Assembly: GCA_002968845.1 (NCBI GenBank)
Contig: PVBG01000007.1
Coordinates: forward strand, 234,833-298,832
Length of the DNA stretch: 64,000 nucleotides
Source: Neorhizobium tomejilense
GTDB taxonomy: Bacteria; Pseudomonadota; Alphaproteobacteria; Rhizobiales; Rhizobiaceae
Direction of reading: 5' to 3'
Shown one piece after another: positions 1-7,699 of this stretch. Position 1 is the first letter of the stretch; every line of letters starts with the position of its first letter. The position numbers and the translations under genes are program-made. Under the pieces are notes generated by a model. The model did not search any database. It saw only the letters and a list, made by a program, of their open reading frames with translations, and was not told where the DNA came from.

Positions 1-216
1 GCCACCTGGTTCGCGCGCGTTCTTGGGCAGATAGCGCATGATCGACCAGGCAAGCGAGGTCTTGCCGGAACCGGATTCACCGACCAGGCCGAGGATTTCG
101 CCGCGGTGGACGGAAAGGTCGATGTTCTTGAGCGCATGGAAGACGCCGGAGGCCGTGTCGTAATCCAACGAGTAATTCTCGATCGCGAGAACCGGAGTTT
201 CTGGTTTTGTCGTCAT
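1..216 (-). CDS. Dipeptide/oligopeptide ABC transporter ATP-binding protein, DppD-like (N-terminal part)
   Basis: Only the first 72 codons lie in the window; the gene runs off the left edge. The ATG at 214-216 opens a protein with the nucleotide-binding-domain start of a Dpp/Opp ATPase: a strand typical of ABC domains (ALKNIDLSVHRGEI), then the Walker A motif GESGSGKT near residues 48-55. The GESGSGKT form is usual in DppD, DppF, OppD and OppF proteins. It would energise the two permeases encoded just upstream on the same strand (227-1991) and so drive uptake of a peptide-like or amide-containing compound. The start lies 11 bases after the stop of the DppC-like gene, which supports one transcript. 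Walker B and the signature motif are outside the window. Confidence 0.9.
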   Translation of the reverse strand, partial: MTTKPETPVLAIENYSLDYDTASGVFHALKNIDLSVHRGEILGLVGESGSGKTSLAWSIMRYLPKNAREPGG

Positions 217-226
217 GGTGGTGGCC

Positions 227-1051
227 TCAGGTTCGCGGATTGAGGGCATCGCGAAGACCGTCGCCCAGAAGGTTGAAGCCGACGGCGACGACGGCGATCG
301 CCACGCTCGGCCAGATCAGGATGCCGGCACTCAGGTGCATGTAGCGGCGCGCCTCCGAGACCATCAGGCCCCATTCGGCCGCCGGCGGCTGTGCGCCGAG
401 ACCGAGAAAACTGAGCGTCGCAAACAGCATGACCGCAAAGGAAATGCGGATTGTCATCTCGACGATGATCGGCGCAATGACGTTCGGCAGCATTTCCCGC
501 AGGATGATGTAGGCAGAGCTTTCGCCACGAGCGACCGCCGCATTGACATAATCCTGCTTGCGCACCGACAGCGCGACGCTGCGGGTGATACGGGCCATGC
601 CCGGCGCGAACGCGATGGCAACGGCGATCAGTGCGTTGACCGTGCTGGACCCCAGGAGGTTGACCACCAGAAGCGCAAACAGCAGGCTCGGGATCGACAT
701 GACGGCGTCGATGGTGCGCATGATCAGTTCGTCCGCCCGGCCGCCGAGGAAGGCGGAGGTGGTGCCGACGAAGGCGCCGAGCAGCGTGCCGGCGATGGTT
801 GCGAGCACGGCCATGACGACGGTGGCGCGGGCGCCGATCAGCAGGCGGCTGAAGATGTCGCGGCCGTATTGATCAGTTCCCAGCCAATAGGCAGCGCTCG
901 GGCCCTTGTATCGCGTAAGCGGTGCAAGAGTTTCCGGGTCGTGCGGCGCGAGCATTGGTCCGAACAGCACGATCACCAGCACCAGCAGGACAAGCAACAC
1001 GCCGATCGCGCCCTGCGGCGTGCGCAGGAGGCGTTTGATGAAATCAGCCAT
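227..1051 (-). CDS. ABC transporter permease, DppC-like
   Basis: A 274-residue inner-membrane permease of the binding-protein-dependent transport family. It has a short cytoplasmic N-terminus, a first membrane segment near residues 12-35 (rich in L, V and I), the family string LGTDQYGRDIFSRLL after the periplasmic loop, and the EAA coupling loop (VARGESSAYIILREMLPN) in the C-terminal half. I place the start at the ATG at 1049-1051, nine codons inside the longest open frame. That start gives an 8-base overlap with the DppB-like gene, and the N-terminus MADFIKRLL is typical. With the DppB-like protein it forms the membrane channel. Substrate is not shown by sequence; the M20 amidohydrolase in the same operon suggests an N-acylated amino acid or peptide. 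Confidence 0.93.
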   Translation of the reverse strand: MADFIKRLLRTPQGAIGVLLVLLVLVIVLFGPMLAPHDPETLAPLTRYKGPSAAYWLGTDQYGRDIFSRLLIGARATVVMAVLATIAGTLLGAFVGTTSAFLGGRADELIMRTIDAVMSIPSLLFALLVVNLLGSSTVNALIAVAIAFAPGMARITRSVALSVRKQDYVNAAVARGESSAYIILREMLPNVIAPIIVEMTIRISFAVMLFATLSFLGLGAQPPAAEWGLMVSEARRYMHLSAGILIWPSVAIAVVAVGFNLLGDGLRDALNPRT

Positions 1052-1991
1052 ACTGGATCCTCTTGTCGAGCCAGGCATAGAGGATGTCGGCGATGAAATT
1101 GACGATCGAATAGGTGGCAGCCATGATCAGCACGCCGGCCTGGATGGCCGGCAGGTCACGCGCCTGGATCGCCACGATCAACTGGCGGCCGATGCCGGGA
1201 ATGGCAAAGATCTCTTCGACGACGATGACGCCACCGAGCAGGTAACCCACATCGAGCGCAACGATGGTGATGGTCGGCAACAGCGCATTGCGCAGCGCGT
1301 GGCGACGCAGGACTTGTCCGCGTGAAATCCCCTTCAGCCGGGCGGCGCGGATATAATCGGTGTGCAGCACATCGACGAGTTCCGAGCGAACCATCCGCGA
1401 GACGTGAGCAATCAGGATCACCGAAATGACGCAGACCGGCAGGACCAGATGGGCGATGCCGCCCGCAAAATTTTCGGTAAGCGGCACATAGCCGGTCGGC
1501 GGCAACCATTTCATCAGGTCGGCGAAGACGAGGACGGCGACCGTTGCGGTGACGAATTCGGGTAGCGCCACGCCGGCATAGGAGATCAGGCTGACGACCA
1601 TGTCGGCGATCTTGCCGCGACGGACGGCGGCGATGATGCCGAGCGGAATGGCAAGAACCAGCATCAGGCCGATCGACAGGAAGGCCAAAAGCAGCGAGCG
1701 TCCGAGGGCCTCGAACATGACCGGGCCGACGGGCTGGCCGGTGCGCAGCGAGGTGCCGAGATCGCCCTGCAGCACGTGGCCGAGCCAAATTGCATATTGC
1801 TGCCACACCGGAGCGTTGAGCCCCATGTTTTCGCGCAACGCCGCGAGGGCGTCCTGTGTCGCATTCTCGCCCAGCATCATGACGGCCGCATCGGCCGGCA
1901 GGATCTGGGTGATGGCGAAGACGATGAGCGATACGATGAAGAGCGTATAGACGATCATCACCAGCCGCTTGGCTATATAGTTCGGCGACAC
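1044..1991 (-). CDS. ABC transporter permease, DppB-like
   Basis: A 315-residue permease of the DppB/OppB family. The N-terminus is a membrane segment (residues 9-31), followed by the family's large periplasmic loop with the characteristic GDLGTSLRTGQPV string near residues 95-107. Four further membrane segments follow, and the EAA loop (ARLKGISRGQVLRRHALRNALLP) lies near residue 220. The C-terminal YAWLDKRIQYG is the usual ending of this family. It is transcribed after the substrate-binding protein, 58 bases away, and overlaps the DppC-like gene by 8 bases, consistent with translational coupling. It pairs with that permease in the inner membrane. Confidence 0.93.
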   Translation of the reverse strand: MSPNYIAKRLVMIVYTLFIVSLIVFAITQILPADAAVMMLGENATQDALAALRENMGLNAPVWQQYAIWLGHVLQGDLGTSLRTGQPVGPVMFEALGRSLLLAFLSIGLMLVLAIPLGIIAAVRRGKIADMVVSLISYAGVALPEFVTATVAVLVFADLMKWLPPTGYVPLTENFAGGIAHLVLPVCVISVILIAHVSRMVRSELVDVLHTDYIRAARLKGISRGQVLRRHALRNALLPTITIVALDVGYLLGGVIVVEEIFAIPGIGRQLIVAIQARDLPAIQAGVLIMAATYSIVNFIADILYAWLDKRIQYG

Positions 1992-2013
1992 GGTCGTGTT
2001 CCTTGTTCGACTG

Positions 2014-2038
2014 GCCGGACGCCCAAAGAGCGCCCGGC
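2014..2038 (-). repeat. Hairpin between binding-protein and permease genes
   Basis: A 9-base inverted repeat with one mismatch and a 7-base loop lies in the 58-base gap between the binding-protein gene and the DppB-like gene. No T run follows, so it looks less like a full terminator than like an mRNA-stabilising or transcript-attenuating hairpin. Such hairpins often let the binding protein be made in excess over the membrane subunits. Similar hairpins sit at the same place in two other ABC operons of this window (21608-21637 and 48676-48696). Confidence 0.5.
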
Positions 2039-2049
2039 ATTGTTCGGGG

Positions 2050-3600
2050 TCAGCCGCGCTTGGGCGCCTTGTCGGTCAGGGAGGCGTAGTCGAGGCGGAA
2101 GACCGAGGCGCGCGGATGCGCCTGGTAACCGCTGACCCAGCTACGCTTGGCCGACAGCACATCGAAGAAGGACGGGATGATCGAGGGTACTTCCTCGTTC
2201 ATCAGCTCCTGGGCCTTGGTGTAAAGCTCGGTGCGCTTGGCCGCGTCGATCGTGCCGCGGGCTTCGGCGACCAGGGCGTCGAAGGCCTTGTTGTTCCAGC
2301 GCGTCTCGTTCCAGGAGGCATCCGAGGTATAGAGAAGCTTGAAGATTCCGTCCGGGGTCGGCTGCATGTTGTAGAAGCCGACATAGAAGCTGCCCTTCTT
2401 CCACACCTGCTCCAGATAGGTGGCATGCGGCATCGTCTGGACGTTGATGGTAATGCCGGCTTCCTTGGCCATTTCCTTGAGGGCGACCGCAAGCTGGGTG
2501 CGCACCGCCGGGCGGTCGGAGGCGATGAGCGTCGCTTGCAGGCCATTCGGGAAACCGGCTTCCGCAAGCAGCTTCTTGGCTTCTTGGATATTCTTCTGGC
2601 GCTGTTTGGCAGCCTTGAAGAACTGGTAGGACGGGTTCAGCGGCGTGTCGTTGCCCGGCGTGCCAAATCCTTCGGTCACGAAGTTGACCATCGCCTCGCG
2701 ATCGACCGTGAGCGCGATCGCACGGCGGACGCGCGCGTCGTTGAACGGTGCGGTGTCGCAACCGAAGTTGATGTTGCAGAACTGGCCGGACGGCGTGCGC
2801 AGGACCTCGACGCCGTCATTGCCGTCAAGCCGCAGGTATTCGGTCGGCTGCAGCGTCGAGATGATGTCGACATTGCCGGCGATCATCGCCGAGCCTTCGG
2901 CGGAGATATCCGGGAATACCTGGACCTCGATACGATCGAGATAGGGGCGTGCCGGGTCGTAATAGTTCGGGTTGCGTTCGACGACGATCAGGCGGTCCGG
3001 CTCGTAGGATACCAGCTTGAACGGGCCGGTGCCCACAGCCTTGGTGGAAAGGCTCTTGAGGTCACCGGTGGCGATCGAGGCCGGAATGATGCGAGCGTTG
3101 GTGTAGGCCATGGCGACCGGCAAGTCGGCATAGGCGCCGGACAGCTTGAACAGCACCGTCGTATCGTCGACGGCGACGATGTCGGAGATCGGGCCGACAT
3201 TGTTGCGGCCGGGCGACGCGGTTGCCGGATTGAGGATTGCCTTGAAGGTGGCGACGACGTCCTTTGCCGTGAACGGCGAGCCGTCATGGAAGGTGACGCC
3301 CTTGCGCAGCTTGAACGTCCATTCCGTCAGGCCGTCATTGGGCGTCCAGCTTTCGGCCAGATCCGGCTCGACCGACATGTCGACCTTCAGGCGCGTCAGG
3401 TTGCTGTAGAGCAGTTCGGTCACCAGGTATTCCGGATTGACGCGGGTCAAAAGCGGATGGATGACGCTTGCAGCCTGGTCAACGGAGATGCGCAGCGTGC
3501 CGCCCTTGGCCGGCTTTGCGGTCTGCGCCAGGCCAAGCGCCGGTGCAGCAAAGACGGCGGCGGTGCCGGCGAGGAAGAAGCGACGTTTCATTTCCAGCAT
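2050..3600 (-). CDS. ABC transporter substrate-binding protein, SBP family 5 (DppA-like)
   Basis: A 516-residue periplasmic solute-binding protein of family 5 (peptide/nickel type). Residues 1-26 form a signal peptide: a basic start (MKRRFF), a hydrophobic core rich in alanine, and a probable cleavage site after GLAQ. Family features include the N-terminal NLTRLKVDMSVEPDLAESW region, followed by WTFKLRKGVTFHDGSPFTAKDV. The start at 3598-3600 has AGGGAA seven bases upstream; an in-frame ATG three codons later is possible. The gene is the second of the operon, 19 bases after the M20 amidohydrolase gene. It delivers ligand to the DppB/DppC-like channel. The ligand cannot be told from sequence. 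Confidence 0.93.
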   Translation of the reverse strand: MLEMKRRFFLAGTAAVFAAPALGLAQTAKPAKGGTLRISVDQAASVIHPLLTRVNPEYLVTELLYSNLTRLKVDMSVEPDLAESWTPNDGLTEWTFKLRKGVTFHDGSPFTAKDVVATFKAILNPATASPGRNNVGPISDIVAVDDTTVLFKLSGAYADLPVAMAYTNARIIPASIATGDLKSLSTKAVGTGPFKLVSYEPDRLIVVERNPNYYDPARPYLDRIEVQVFPDISAEGSAMIAGNVDIISTLQPTEYLRLDGNDGVEVLRTPSGQFCNINFGCDTAPFNDARVRRAIALTVDREAMVNFVTEGFGTPGNDTPLNPSYQFFKAAKQRQKNIQEAKKLLAEAGFPNGLQATLIASDRPAVRTQLAVALKEMAKEAGITINVQTMPHATYLEQVWKKGSFYVGFYNMQPTPDGIFKLLYTSDASWNETRWNNKAFDALVAEARGTIDAAKRTELYTKAQELMNEEVPSIIPSFFDVLSAKRSWVSGYQAHPRASVFRLDYASLTDKAPKRG

Positions 3601-3619
3601 TTTTCAGTTCCCTTATGGT

Positions 3620-4933
3620 TCAGGCGCGGTTTTCAGGAATGGCGTCGGCGGCAAAGTCCGCCGCGAGATAGGCCAGTATGCTTTTCGCCAGGGCGATGAT
3701 GTCCTGGCGGGTGGTATGCTCTTCAGGACTGTGGATGCAGCTTTCCGGGCGGCCGAGCCCGCCCAGCAGCACCTCCTGTGCAAAGCCGGACTTCTGCACG
3801 TAGCCGAAATCGGAGCAGCTTACGGCGCCCCATTTTTGAAAGTCTTCCGGCTTGTAGCCGAAGCCCAGCGACAGCGCCTTCTGCCAGCGTGGCCAATGCG
3901 GACCTTCCGGATCGTCCGTCGGGATGAGGTGGCCGACAAGGTCCGTTTCGAGCCCCAGCCCCGTGCCGGCAATGCTGTCGCGGATCAGGCTTTCGATCTC
4001 GTCGCGCGCGACCTCATAGTTTTCTTCCGGAGCGTAACGCCGGCTCACGAGAATCTTGATCTCCGCCGGCACCTGTCCGCCGGCGGTTCCGCCGTTGACG
4101 GCGGAAATCGAAAGCTGCGGTCGCAGCGGACCTGATGCGTGCGGCGGCGGAGTCAGCGCGGATGCCCGCCTGGCCACGTCCGGCTTCAATGCCATCAAGG
4201 CATTGAGCATGGGCAAGGCGCCTTCGATAGCATTGATGCCGATGCCGGTGCGATTGCCTTCGCCCGCATGAACAGCGTGCCCCCTGATCGTCACCTGCAG
4301 ATGGAAGACACCGAAGCAGCCAGCCCAGATGCGCGGCGCCGCGGACCCGTTGAAATTGAGGATATGACCTTTCAACATGCCCTGCTCCGCCAGATAGCGA
4401 ATGCCGGGATAGAGGCCCCCTTCCTCATCGGTGCACAGCAGCAGCATCGGATCGTAATAGAGAGGCAGCCCGCATTTTTTGGCAGCCCGCAACGCCAGCA
4501 GCGTTGCTGCGATCGTGCCCTTCATGTCGGCTGCGCCGAGCCCGAACAGATCGTCACCTTCGACCGTCAGCTTCAGCGGATCGCGTACCCAGCCAGGCGC
4601 GGCCGGGACCGTGTCGACATGATAATAAAGACCGCAGACGGGCTTTCCCGTTCCGCGGGTGGCAATGAGGTTGGTCCGCTCGCCGGATGCCGGCCCACCG
4701 GCCACGTACCAAAGATCACGCGGCACGACGACCCGCTCAAACGCAAACCCAAAGGGCGAAAGCAGTTCTGCCATCAGATCGGCAAAAGCGTCATAGCCCC
4801 GGCCCGGCGGGAATGAGGTGTCAACTTCGATCATCCGGGCCAGATCATCGACAGCAACCTCGACATCCCGCTCAATCGCTGCCATGGCAGGTCCAAGGAT
4901 CTGTTGCGAAGAAGGTGGCTGCGGCGCGTTCAT
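3620..4933 (-). CDS. M20-family metallopeptidase / ArgE-DapE-type deacylase
   Basis: A 437-residue zinc-dependent amidohydrolase of the M20 (ArgE/DapE/ACY1) family. Metal-site motifs are visible in order: HVDTVP (H105, D107), GAADMKG (bridging D137) and TDEEGG (catalytic glutamate near 170). A dimerisation domain with HAVHAGEGNRTG follows. The family removes acyl or succinyl groups from N-acyl amino acids, or splits small dipeptides. I chose the ATG at 4931-4933 because the longer open frame continues through the AT-rich promoter region. It is first in a five-gene operon with a Dpp-type importer, so the imported compound is probably its substrate. The divergent GntR/UTRA gene at 5050 is the likely regulator. 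Confidence 0.9.
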   Translation of the reverse strand: MNAPQPPSSQQILGPAMAAIERDVEVAVDDLARMIEVDTSFPPGRGYDAFADLMAELLSPFGFAFERVVVPRDLWYVAGGPASGERTNLIATRGTGKPVCGLYYHVDTVPAAPGWVRDPLKLTVEGDDLFGLGAADMKGTIAATLLALRAAKKCGLPLYYDPMLLLCTDEEGGLYPGIRYLAEQGMLKGHILNFNGSAAPRIWAGCFGVFHLQVTIRGHAVHAGEGNRTGIGINAIEGALPMLNALMALKPDVARRASALTPPPHASGPLRPQLSISAVNGGTAGGQVPAEIKILVSRRYAPEENYEVARDEIESLIRDSIAGTGLGLETDLVGHLIPTDDPEGPHWPRWQKALSLGFGYKPEDFQKWGAVSCSDFGYVQKSGFAQEVLLGGLGRPESCIHSPEEHTTRQDIIALAKSILAYLAADFAADAIPENRA

Positions 4934-4988
4934 GGCAGTGTCCTCGGTACCCGTCGCGCCGGCCTCCCCAGCTTGCGCTTTAATATAA

Positions 4989-4998
4989 ACTATATAGT
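4989..4998. promoter_or_regulatory. Palindrome ACTATATAGT in the divergent promoter region
   Basis: A perfect 10-base palindrome sits in an unusually AT-rich stretch between the M20 operon and the divergent GntR/UTRA gene. GntR-family proteins bind short palindromes of this kind in divergent spacers, so it is a candidate operator controlling both directions. The assignment is inferred from position only. Confidence 0.45.
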
Positions 4999-5049
4999 AA
5001 TACTGCGTAGATCGAGACCCCGAGTCAACTCCAAAGAAGAGGCAAATCA

Positions 5050-5814
5050 TTGCCGGAACTGCCCAATAATTCATCAGGAGTGATCAAGCTGACGGAATTG
5101 TCGTTGCCGCTCTATGAAGTGGTCAAACGACAGATCACCGAAGCGATCATGCTCGGCAAACTGGAACCGGGTGCGGTTCTGCCGAGCGAAGTGGCGCTGT
5201 CGCAAACCTACGGCGTGGCCGTGGGCACGATCCGGCGGGCGCTGATGGATCTCACCAATGACGGCCTTCTCAGCCGCCGTCGCAAGACCGGCACAGTCGT
5301 GACCGGCCGCAAGCCGCAGCACAGCCTGCGCCTGTTTTTTCAGTATTTTCGATTGCACGGGCTGGATGGTTCGCTCAGCAAGTCGGTCACGAAGGTGACT
5401 TCGCTCGACAGGAGTTCGGCTTCCGCGGCCGATGCACGAAAACTTCAGATCGACGAAGGATCGCCGATCGTCACCTTCCACCGGGTGCGTTACGTCGACG
5501 AGCGCCCGATCATGCACGAGACGCTGACGCTTTCCCGCGAACGGGTTCCGGACTTCCCGGAAAGGCCGGAGGAAATCCCTCAGCTCTTCTACCTGCATCT
5601 GCTGGAAAATTATGGGATCCGCATCTCGGCCATACGCGAGCAGATCGGCGCCGACCTTGCGGCCGAGTGCGATGCCCATTGGCTGGACCTGAGCCGGCCA
5701 GCAGCGGTCCTAACGATCGACGAAGTGGCCTATGACCAGATGGCTGTACCGGTTTTGATTTCAGCGCACCGGGCAACCACCGCCAACCACCGCTATGTCA
5801 ACGAGGTGCAGTAA
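5050..5814 (+). CDS. GntR-family transcriptional regulator with UTRA ligand domain
   Basis: A 254-residue repressor-type protein. An N-terminal winged helix (about residues 18-85) carries the GntR hallmark LPSEVALSQTYGVAVGTIRRAL followed by the wing (LLSRRRKTGTVV). The C-terminal half is a UTRA domain (about 105-245), the chorismate-lyase-like effector pocket of the HutC subfamily, with FHRVRYVDERPIMHETLTL. The start is a TTG at 5050-5052, with AGAAGAGG eight bases upstream; an internal GTG at 5080 lacks proper spacing. It is divergent from the M20/Dpp operon across a 116-base spacer containing a palindrome, so it most likely regulates that operon in response to its substrate. Confidence 0.9.
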   Translation: MPELPNNSSGVIKLTELSLPLYEVVKRQITEAIMLGKLEPGAVLPSEVALSQTYGVAVGTIRRALMDLTNDGLLSRRRKTGTVVTGRKPQHSLRLFFQYFRLHGLDGSLSKSVTKVTSLDRSSASAADARKLQIDEGSPIVTFHRVRYVDERPIMHETLTLSRERVPDFPERPEEIPQLFYLHLLENYGIRISAIREQIGADLAAECDAHWLDLSRPAAVLTIDEVAYDQMAVPVLISAHRATTANHRYVNEVQ

Positions 5815-5846
5815 GGCGGTGTCTTCGCAGTCGACATCGCTGGTCC

Positions 5847-6129
5847 TCAGAAAAGTTTTTCGGCCTTGTCCGCGCGATGGAGGCTCACGGCGACCTCTCG
5901 AGGTTTCCCGCGCGGGCCCCTTCGCGATCTTGCGCCAGGCGTCCAGCGCGGTCTGGCCGCGCCAGCATTCGAAGAGATTGACGCGCTCCGGATCGACCGC
6001 GTCCGCGCTTATGGAGAAGTCGAGACAGCCGTCATACGCCCTCGCGCGTTCGACCATGCCGCTGAAGGCTTCCACGGTGCTGTCCCGCTTCTTGGCATCG
6101 GTGCGGGTGTAGCCGGCTATGATGATCAT
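5847..6129 (-). pseudogene. Antibiotic biosynthesis monooxygenase (ABM)-domain protein, frameshifted
   Basis: From the ATG at 6127-6129 the frame encodes a typical small ABM-fold enzyme: MIIIAGYTRTDAKKRD, then RARAYDGCLDFSIS and NLFECWRGQTALDAW. After KGP the sequence stops resembling the family and runs on in the original frame to a late stop at 5761, inside the convergent GntR gene. Removing one base from the C run at 5917-5920 (G run on this strand) restores a family-like ending, AVSLHRADKAEKLF, with a stop at 5847. The gene is therefore either a recent pseudogene or carries a homopolymer sequencing error. ABM proteins are small dimeric monooxygenases or haem/quinol-related enzymes; the substrate is unknown. 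Confidence 0.75.
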
Positions 6130-6232
6130 GGGTCTACTCCTCCTTTGGGCTGGCGCCTTGCTCGGGCAGCCCGCCGCAGTGCGTGGTCCTGGATAGCGAC
6201 CCGCTGGGATCGCCGGTTCGTGATCGGAAACG

Positions 6233-6598
6233 TCAACTCCCCTTCACGTACCCCAGGCCCTCGACGATCTTTCCGTCCCGGACGCGCATGATGTTGATGC
6301 CTCGAACCCGGTCCGCTTCGCGCTCGCTCCAGCGAAGCTGCCAGCGGATGATCCCGCGATCGCCCATCACGGAGATTTCCTCAGCTTTGAAGACAAGGTT
6401 GGCGGACGACGCGACTCCCTTCCAGAAGGTGAGGCAAGCCTCGCGTCCTTCATAGCGCGCTCCATCCGGAGCCGGCGCCGTATTTTCGAGAACACAGCCG
6501 TCGCCGATGAGATCATCAAGGTCTTCGGGGCGATGCTTCTCAAATGCGTTGTGGAAGCGTTCCACGATTTGGCGGGTAGCTTTGCTGTCACTGGTCAT
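6233..6598 (-). CDS. SnoaL-like / NTF2-like protein
   Basis: A 121-residue protein of the SnoaL-like (NTF2 fold) family. The pattern is RFHNAFEKHRPEDLDDLIGDGCVLENTAP, then RYEGREACLTFWKG in the middle and INIMRVRDGKIVEGLGYVKG at the end. These small alpha+beta barrels act as isomerases, hydrolases or ligand-binding proteins; family membership does not give the substrate. A diverged and truncated paralogue lies 132 bases away on the same strand (6731-7051). Between the two lies the tail of an SDR gene, so this gene once followed a dehydrogenase. Confidence 0.85.
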   Translation of the reverse strand: MTSDSKATRQIVERFHNAFEKHRPEDLDDLIGDGCVLENTAPAPDGARYEGREACLTFWKGVASSANLVFKAEEISVMGDRGIIRWQLRWSEREADRVRGINIMRVRDGKIVEGLGYVKGS

Positions 6599-6606
6599 TT
6601 CTCACC

Positions 6607-6680
6607 TCATAGAGCGATGGAGCCGCCGTCGATCCCCTGCGTGTGGCCGATGATGAACCAGGCTCCGGTTGAACAAAAAA
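6607..6680 (-). pseudogene. C-terminal remnant of a short-chain dehydrogenase (SDR)
   Basis: Read on the minus strand, the last codons before a TGA at 6607-6609 give TGAWFIIGHTQGIDGGSIAL. This matches the conserved C-terminal segment of classical SDR enzymes (the xxGxxxxVDGG region). Nothing of the Rossmann core or the YxxxK active site is present upstream. The remnant is squeezed between two SnoaL-like genes. The simplest reading is a deletion that removed the SDR body and the tail of the upstream SnoaL-like gene. Confidence 0.65.
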
Positions 6681-6730
6681 TGAAGATGATTGCGACTCTC
6701 GTTTGTCTTGTCGTCCTTGCCACAAACTAC

Positions 6731-7051
6731 TCAGGCAGGGGCGCCGACTCGGATCAGGCTGACCCCGCGCAGCGAGCCGCCGTCGCCGAAATGGAAGCGC
6801 CAGCGGATGTTGGCGCGATCACCCATCACGAAGATCTCTTCCGACTCGGAGCGGTTGGCGCGGTCGGCCGCCATGGCCCGCCAGAATGCCAGATTCACAT
6901 CGTAGCCCTCGTACCGGGTGCCATCCGGTGCTGGCTGGATCGACTCCATGACGCAGTTCTGGCCGATGATGTCATCGAGGAGTTCAGGATCGTGCTCCTC
7001 AAAGGCCCGATTGAACCGGTGAACGATTTCAGATGTTTTGCCAATTTTCAT
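6731..7051 (-). CDS. SnoaL-like protein, C-terminally truncated
   Basis: A 106-residue protein paralogous to the one at 6233-6598: RFNRAFEEHDPELLDDIIGQNCVMESIQPAPDG and YEGYDVNLAFWRAM align with it residue by residue. The homology continues to GVSLIRV. The protein then ends in GAPA, whereas the paralogue continues with the conserved DGKIVEGLGYVKG strand. About 15 residues of the last beta strand are missing, so folding and activity are doubtful. Its start is 14 bases from two palindromic TetR-type operators (7065-7108), and it is divergent from a TetR gene. It was probably the repressor's target. Confidence 0.75.
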   Translation of the reverse strand: MKIGKTSEIVHRFNRAFEEHDPELLDDIIGQNCVMESIQPAPDGTRYEGYDVNLAFWRAMAADRANRSESEEIFVMGDRANIRWRFHFGDGGSLRGVSLIRVGAPA

Positions 7052-7064
7052 AATGTCTTACTAT

Positions 7065-7108
7065 ACAGACCGGTCTGTCTGCCAATTGCAATATACAGAC
7101 CTGTCTGT
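7065..7108. promoter_or_regulatory. Pair of TetR-type operators in a divergent promoter
   Basis: Two 14-base sites lie with centres exactly 30 bases apart: ACAGACCGGTCTGT at 7065-7078 (perfect palindrome) and ACAGACCTGTCTGT at 7095-7108 (palindromic arms, one asymmetric central step). The ACAGACCGGTCTGT motif is typical of operators of the short TetR repressors that control detoxification genes. The sites fill the spacer between the SnoaL-like gene (7051) and the TetR gene (7121), so one protein can control both directions. Confidence 0.85.
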
Positions 7109-7120
7109 TATAGTCAACCG

Positions 7121-7699
7121 ATGGATCAGAAAACTTCTCTCAGCCCCGCCGAATCAGGTTCCGCACGTCGCCGTTTGCTCGACACTGCGACCCGGCTCTT
7201 TTACCAGGGAGGTATTCACGCTGTCGGCATCGACCGCATCATCGCGGAAGCCGGCGTGGCCAAGGCGACGTTCTACAAGCACTTTCCGTCCAAGGATGAC
7301 CTCGTCGTCGCCTATCTCGAAGAGATAGACCGGCTCGGGCGGGCGGCAGTGGCCGCGCTTCCGAAGCAATCGCCTCGGAAAATGATCTCGGCTGTCATGG
7401 GGCGTATCAGCGAAGCTGTGACCGCGGGAGGCTGGCGGGGGTGTCCGTTCCTCAACGCGGCGGCCGAATACCCCGATCCAGCCAGCCCTGTGCGGCAGGC
7501 GATCAATGCGCGCCGCGTCTGGTATCACAACAGCCTTGAAAACCTTCTCGCGGAAGACGGCGATCCCGCTCCTCCCGTCACCGCTTCCCTCCTCGTCGCG
7601 CTTTCGGACGGCCTGCTGGAAAGTGCCTATCTGGATGATGCCGAAAGCGTCCCCGCCCTTGTCCGCGAGGCGGTGGCGAGACTGCTGGACCGCCGATGA
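7121..7699 (+). CDS. TetR/AcrR-family transcriptional regulator
   Basis: A 192-residue repressor. The N-terminal helix-turn-helix (residues about 15-60) reads RRRLLDTATRLFYQGGIHAV, then IIAEAGVAKATFYKHFPSKDDLV, a classic TetR domain. The C-terminal ligand domain contains GWRGCPFLNAAAEYPDP, a signature of the subfamily found beside SDR and SnoaL detoxification genes. The ATG at 7121 follows the two ACAGAC operators by 12 bases, implying autoregulation. It overlaps the next gene by ATGA (7696-7699), so the two are translationally coupled. Confidence 0.92.
   Translation: MDQKTSLSPAESGSARRRLLDTATRLFYQGGIHAVGIDRIIAEAGVAKATFYKHFPSKDDLVVAYLEEIDRLGRAAVAALPKQSPRKMISAVMGRISEAVTAGGWRGCPFLNAAAEYPDPASPVRQAINARRVWYHNSLENLLAEDGDPAPPVTASLLVALSDGLLESAYLDDAESVPALVREAVARLLDRR

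Noticed and set aside
1996..3699. A 567-codon plus-strand frame opposite the dipeptide-binding protein
   Set aside because: It mirrors a clear binding-protein gene on the minus strand. Its sequence is rich in Arg, Asp and Gly without domains; long antisense frames are common in GC-rich coding DNA.
6679..6750. A plus-strand start resembling a signal peptide (MKMIATLVCLVVLATNYS)
   Set aside because: It lies inside a deletion scar and runs into sequence antisense to a SnoaL gene; there is no mature domain.
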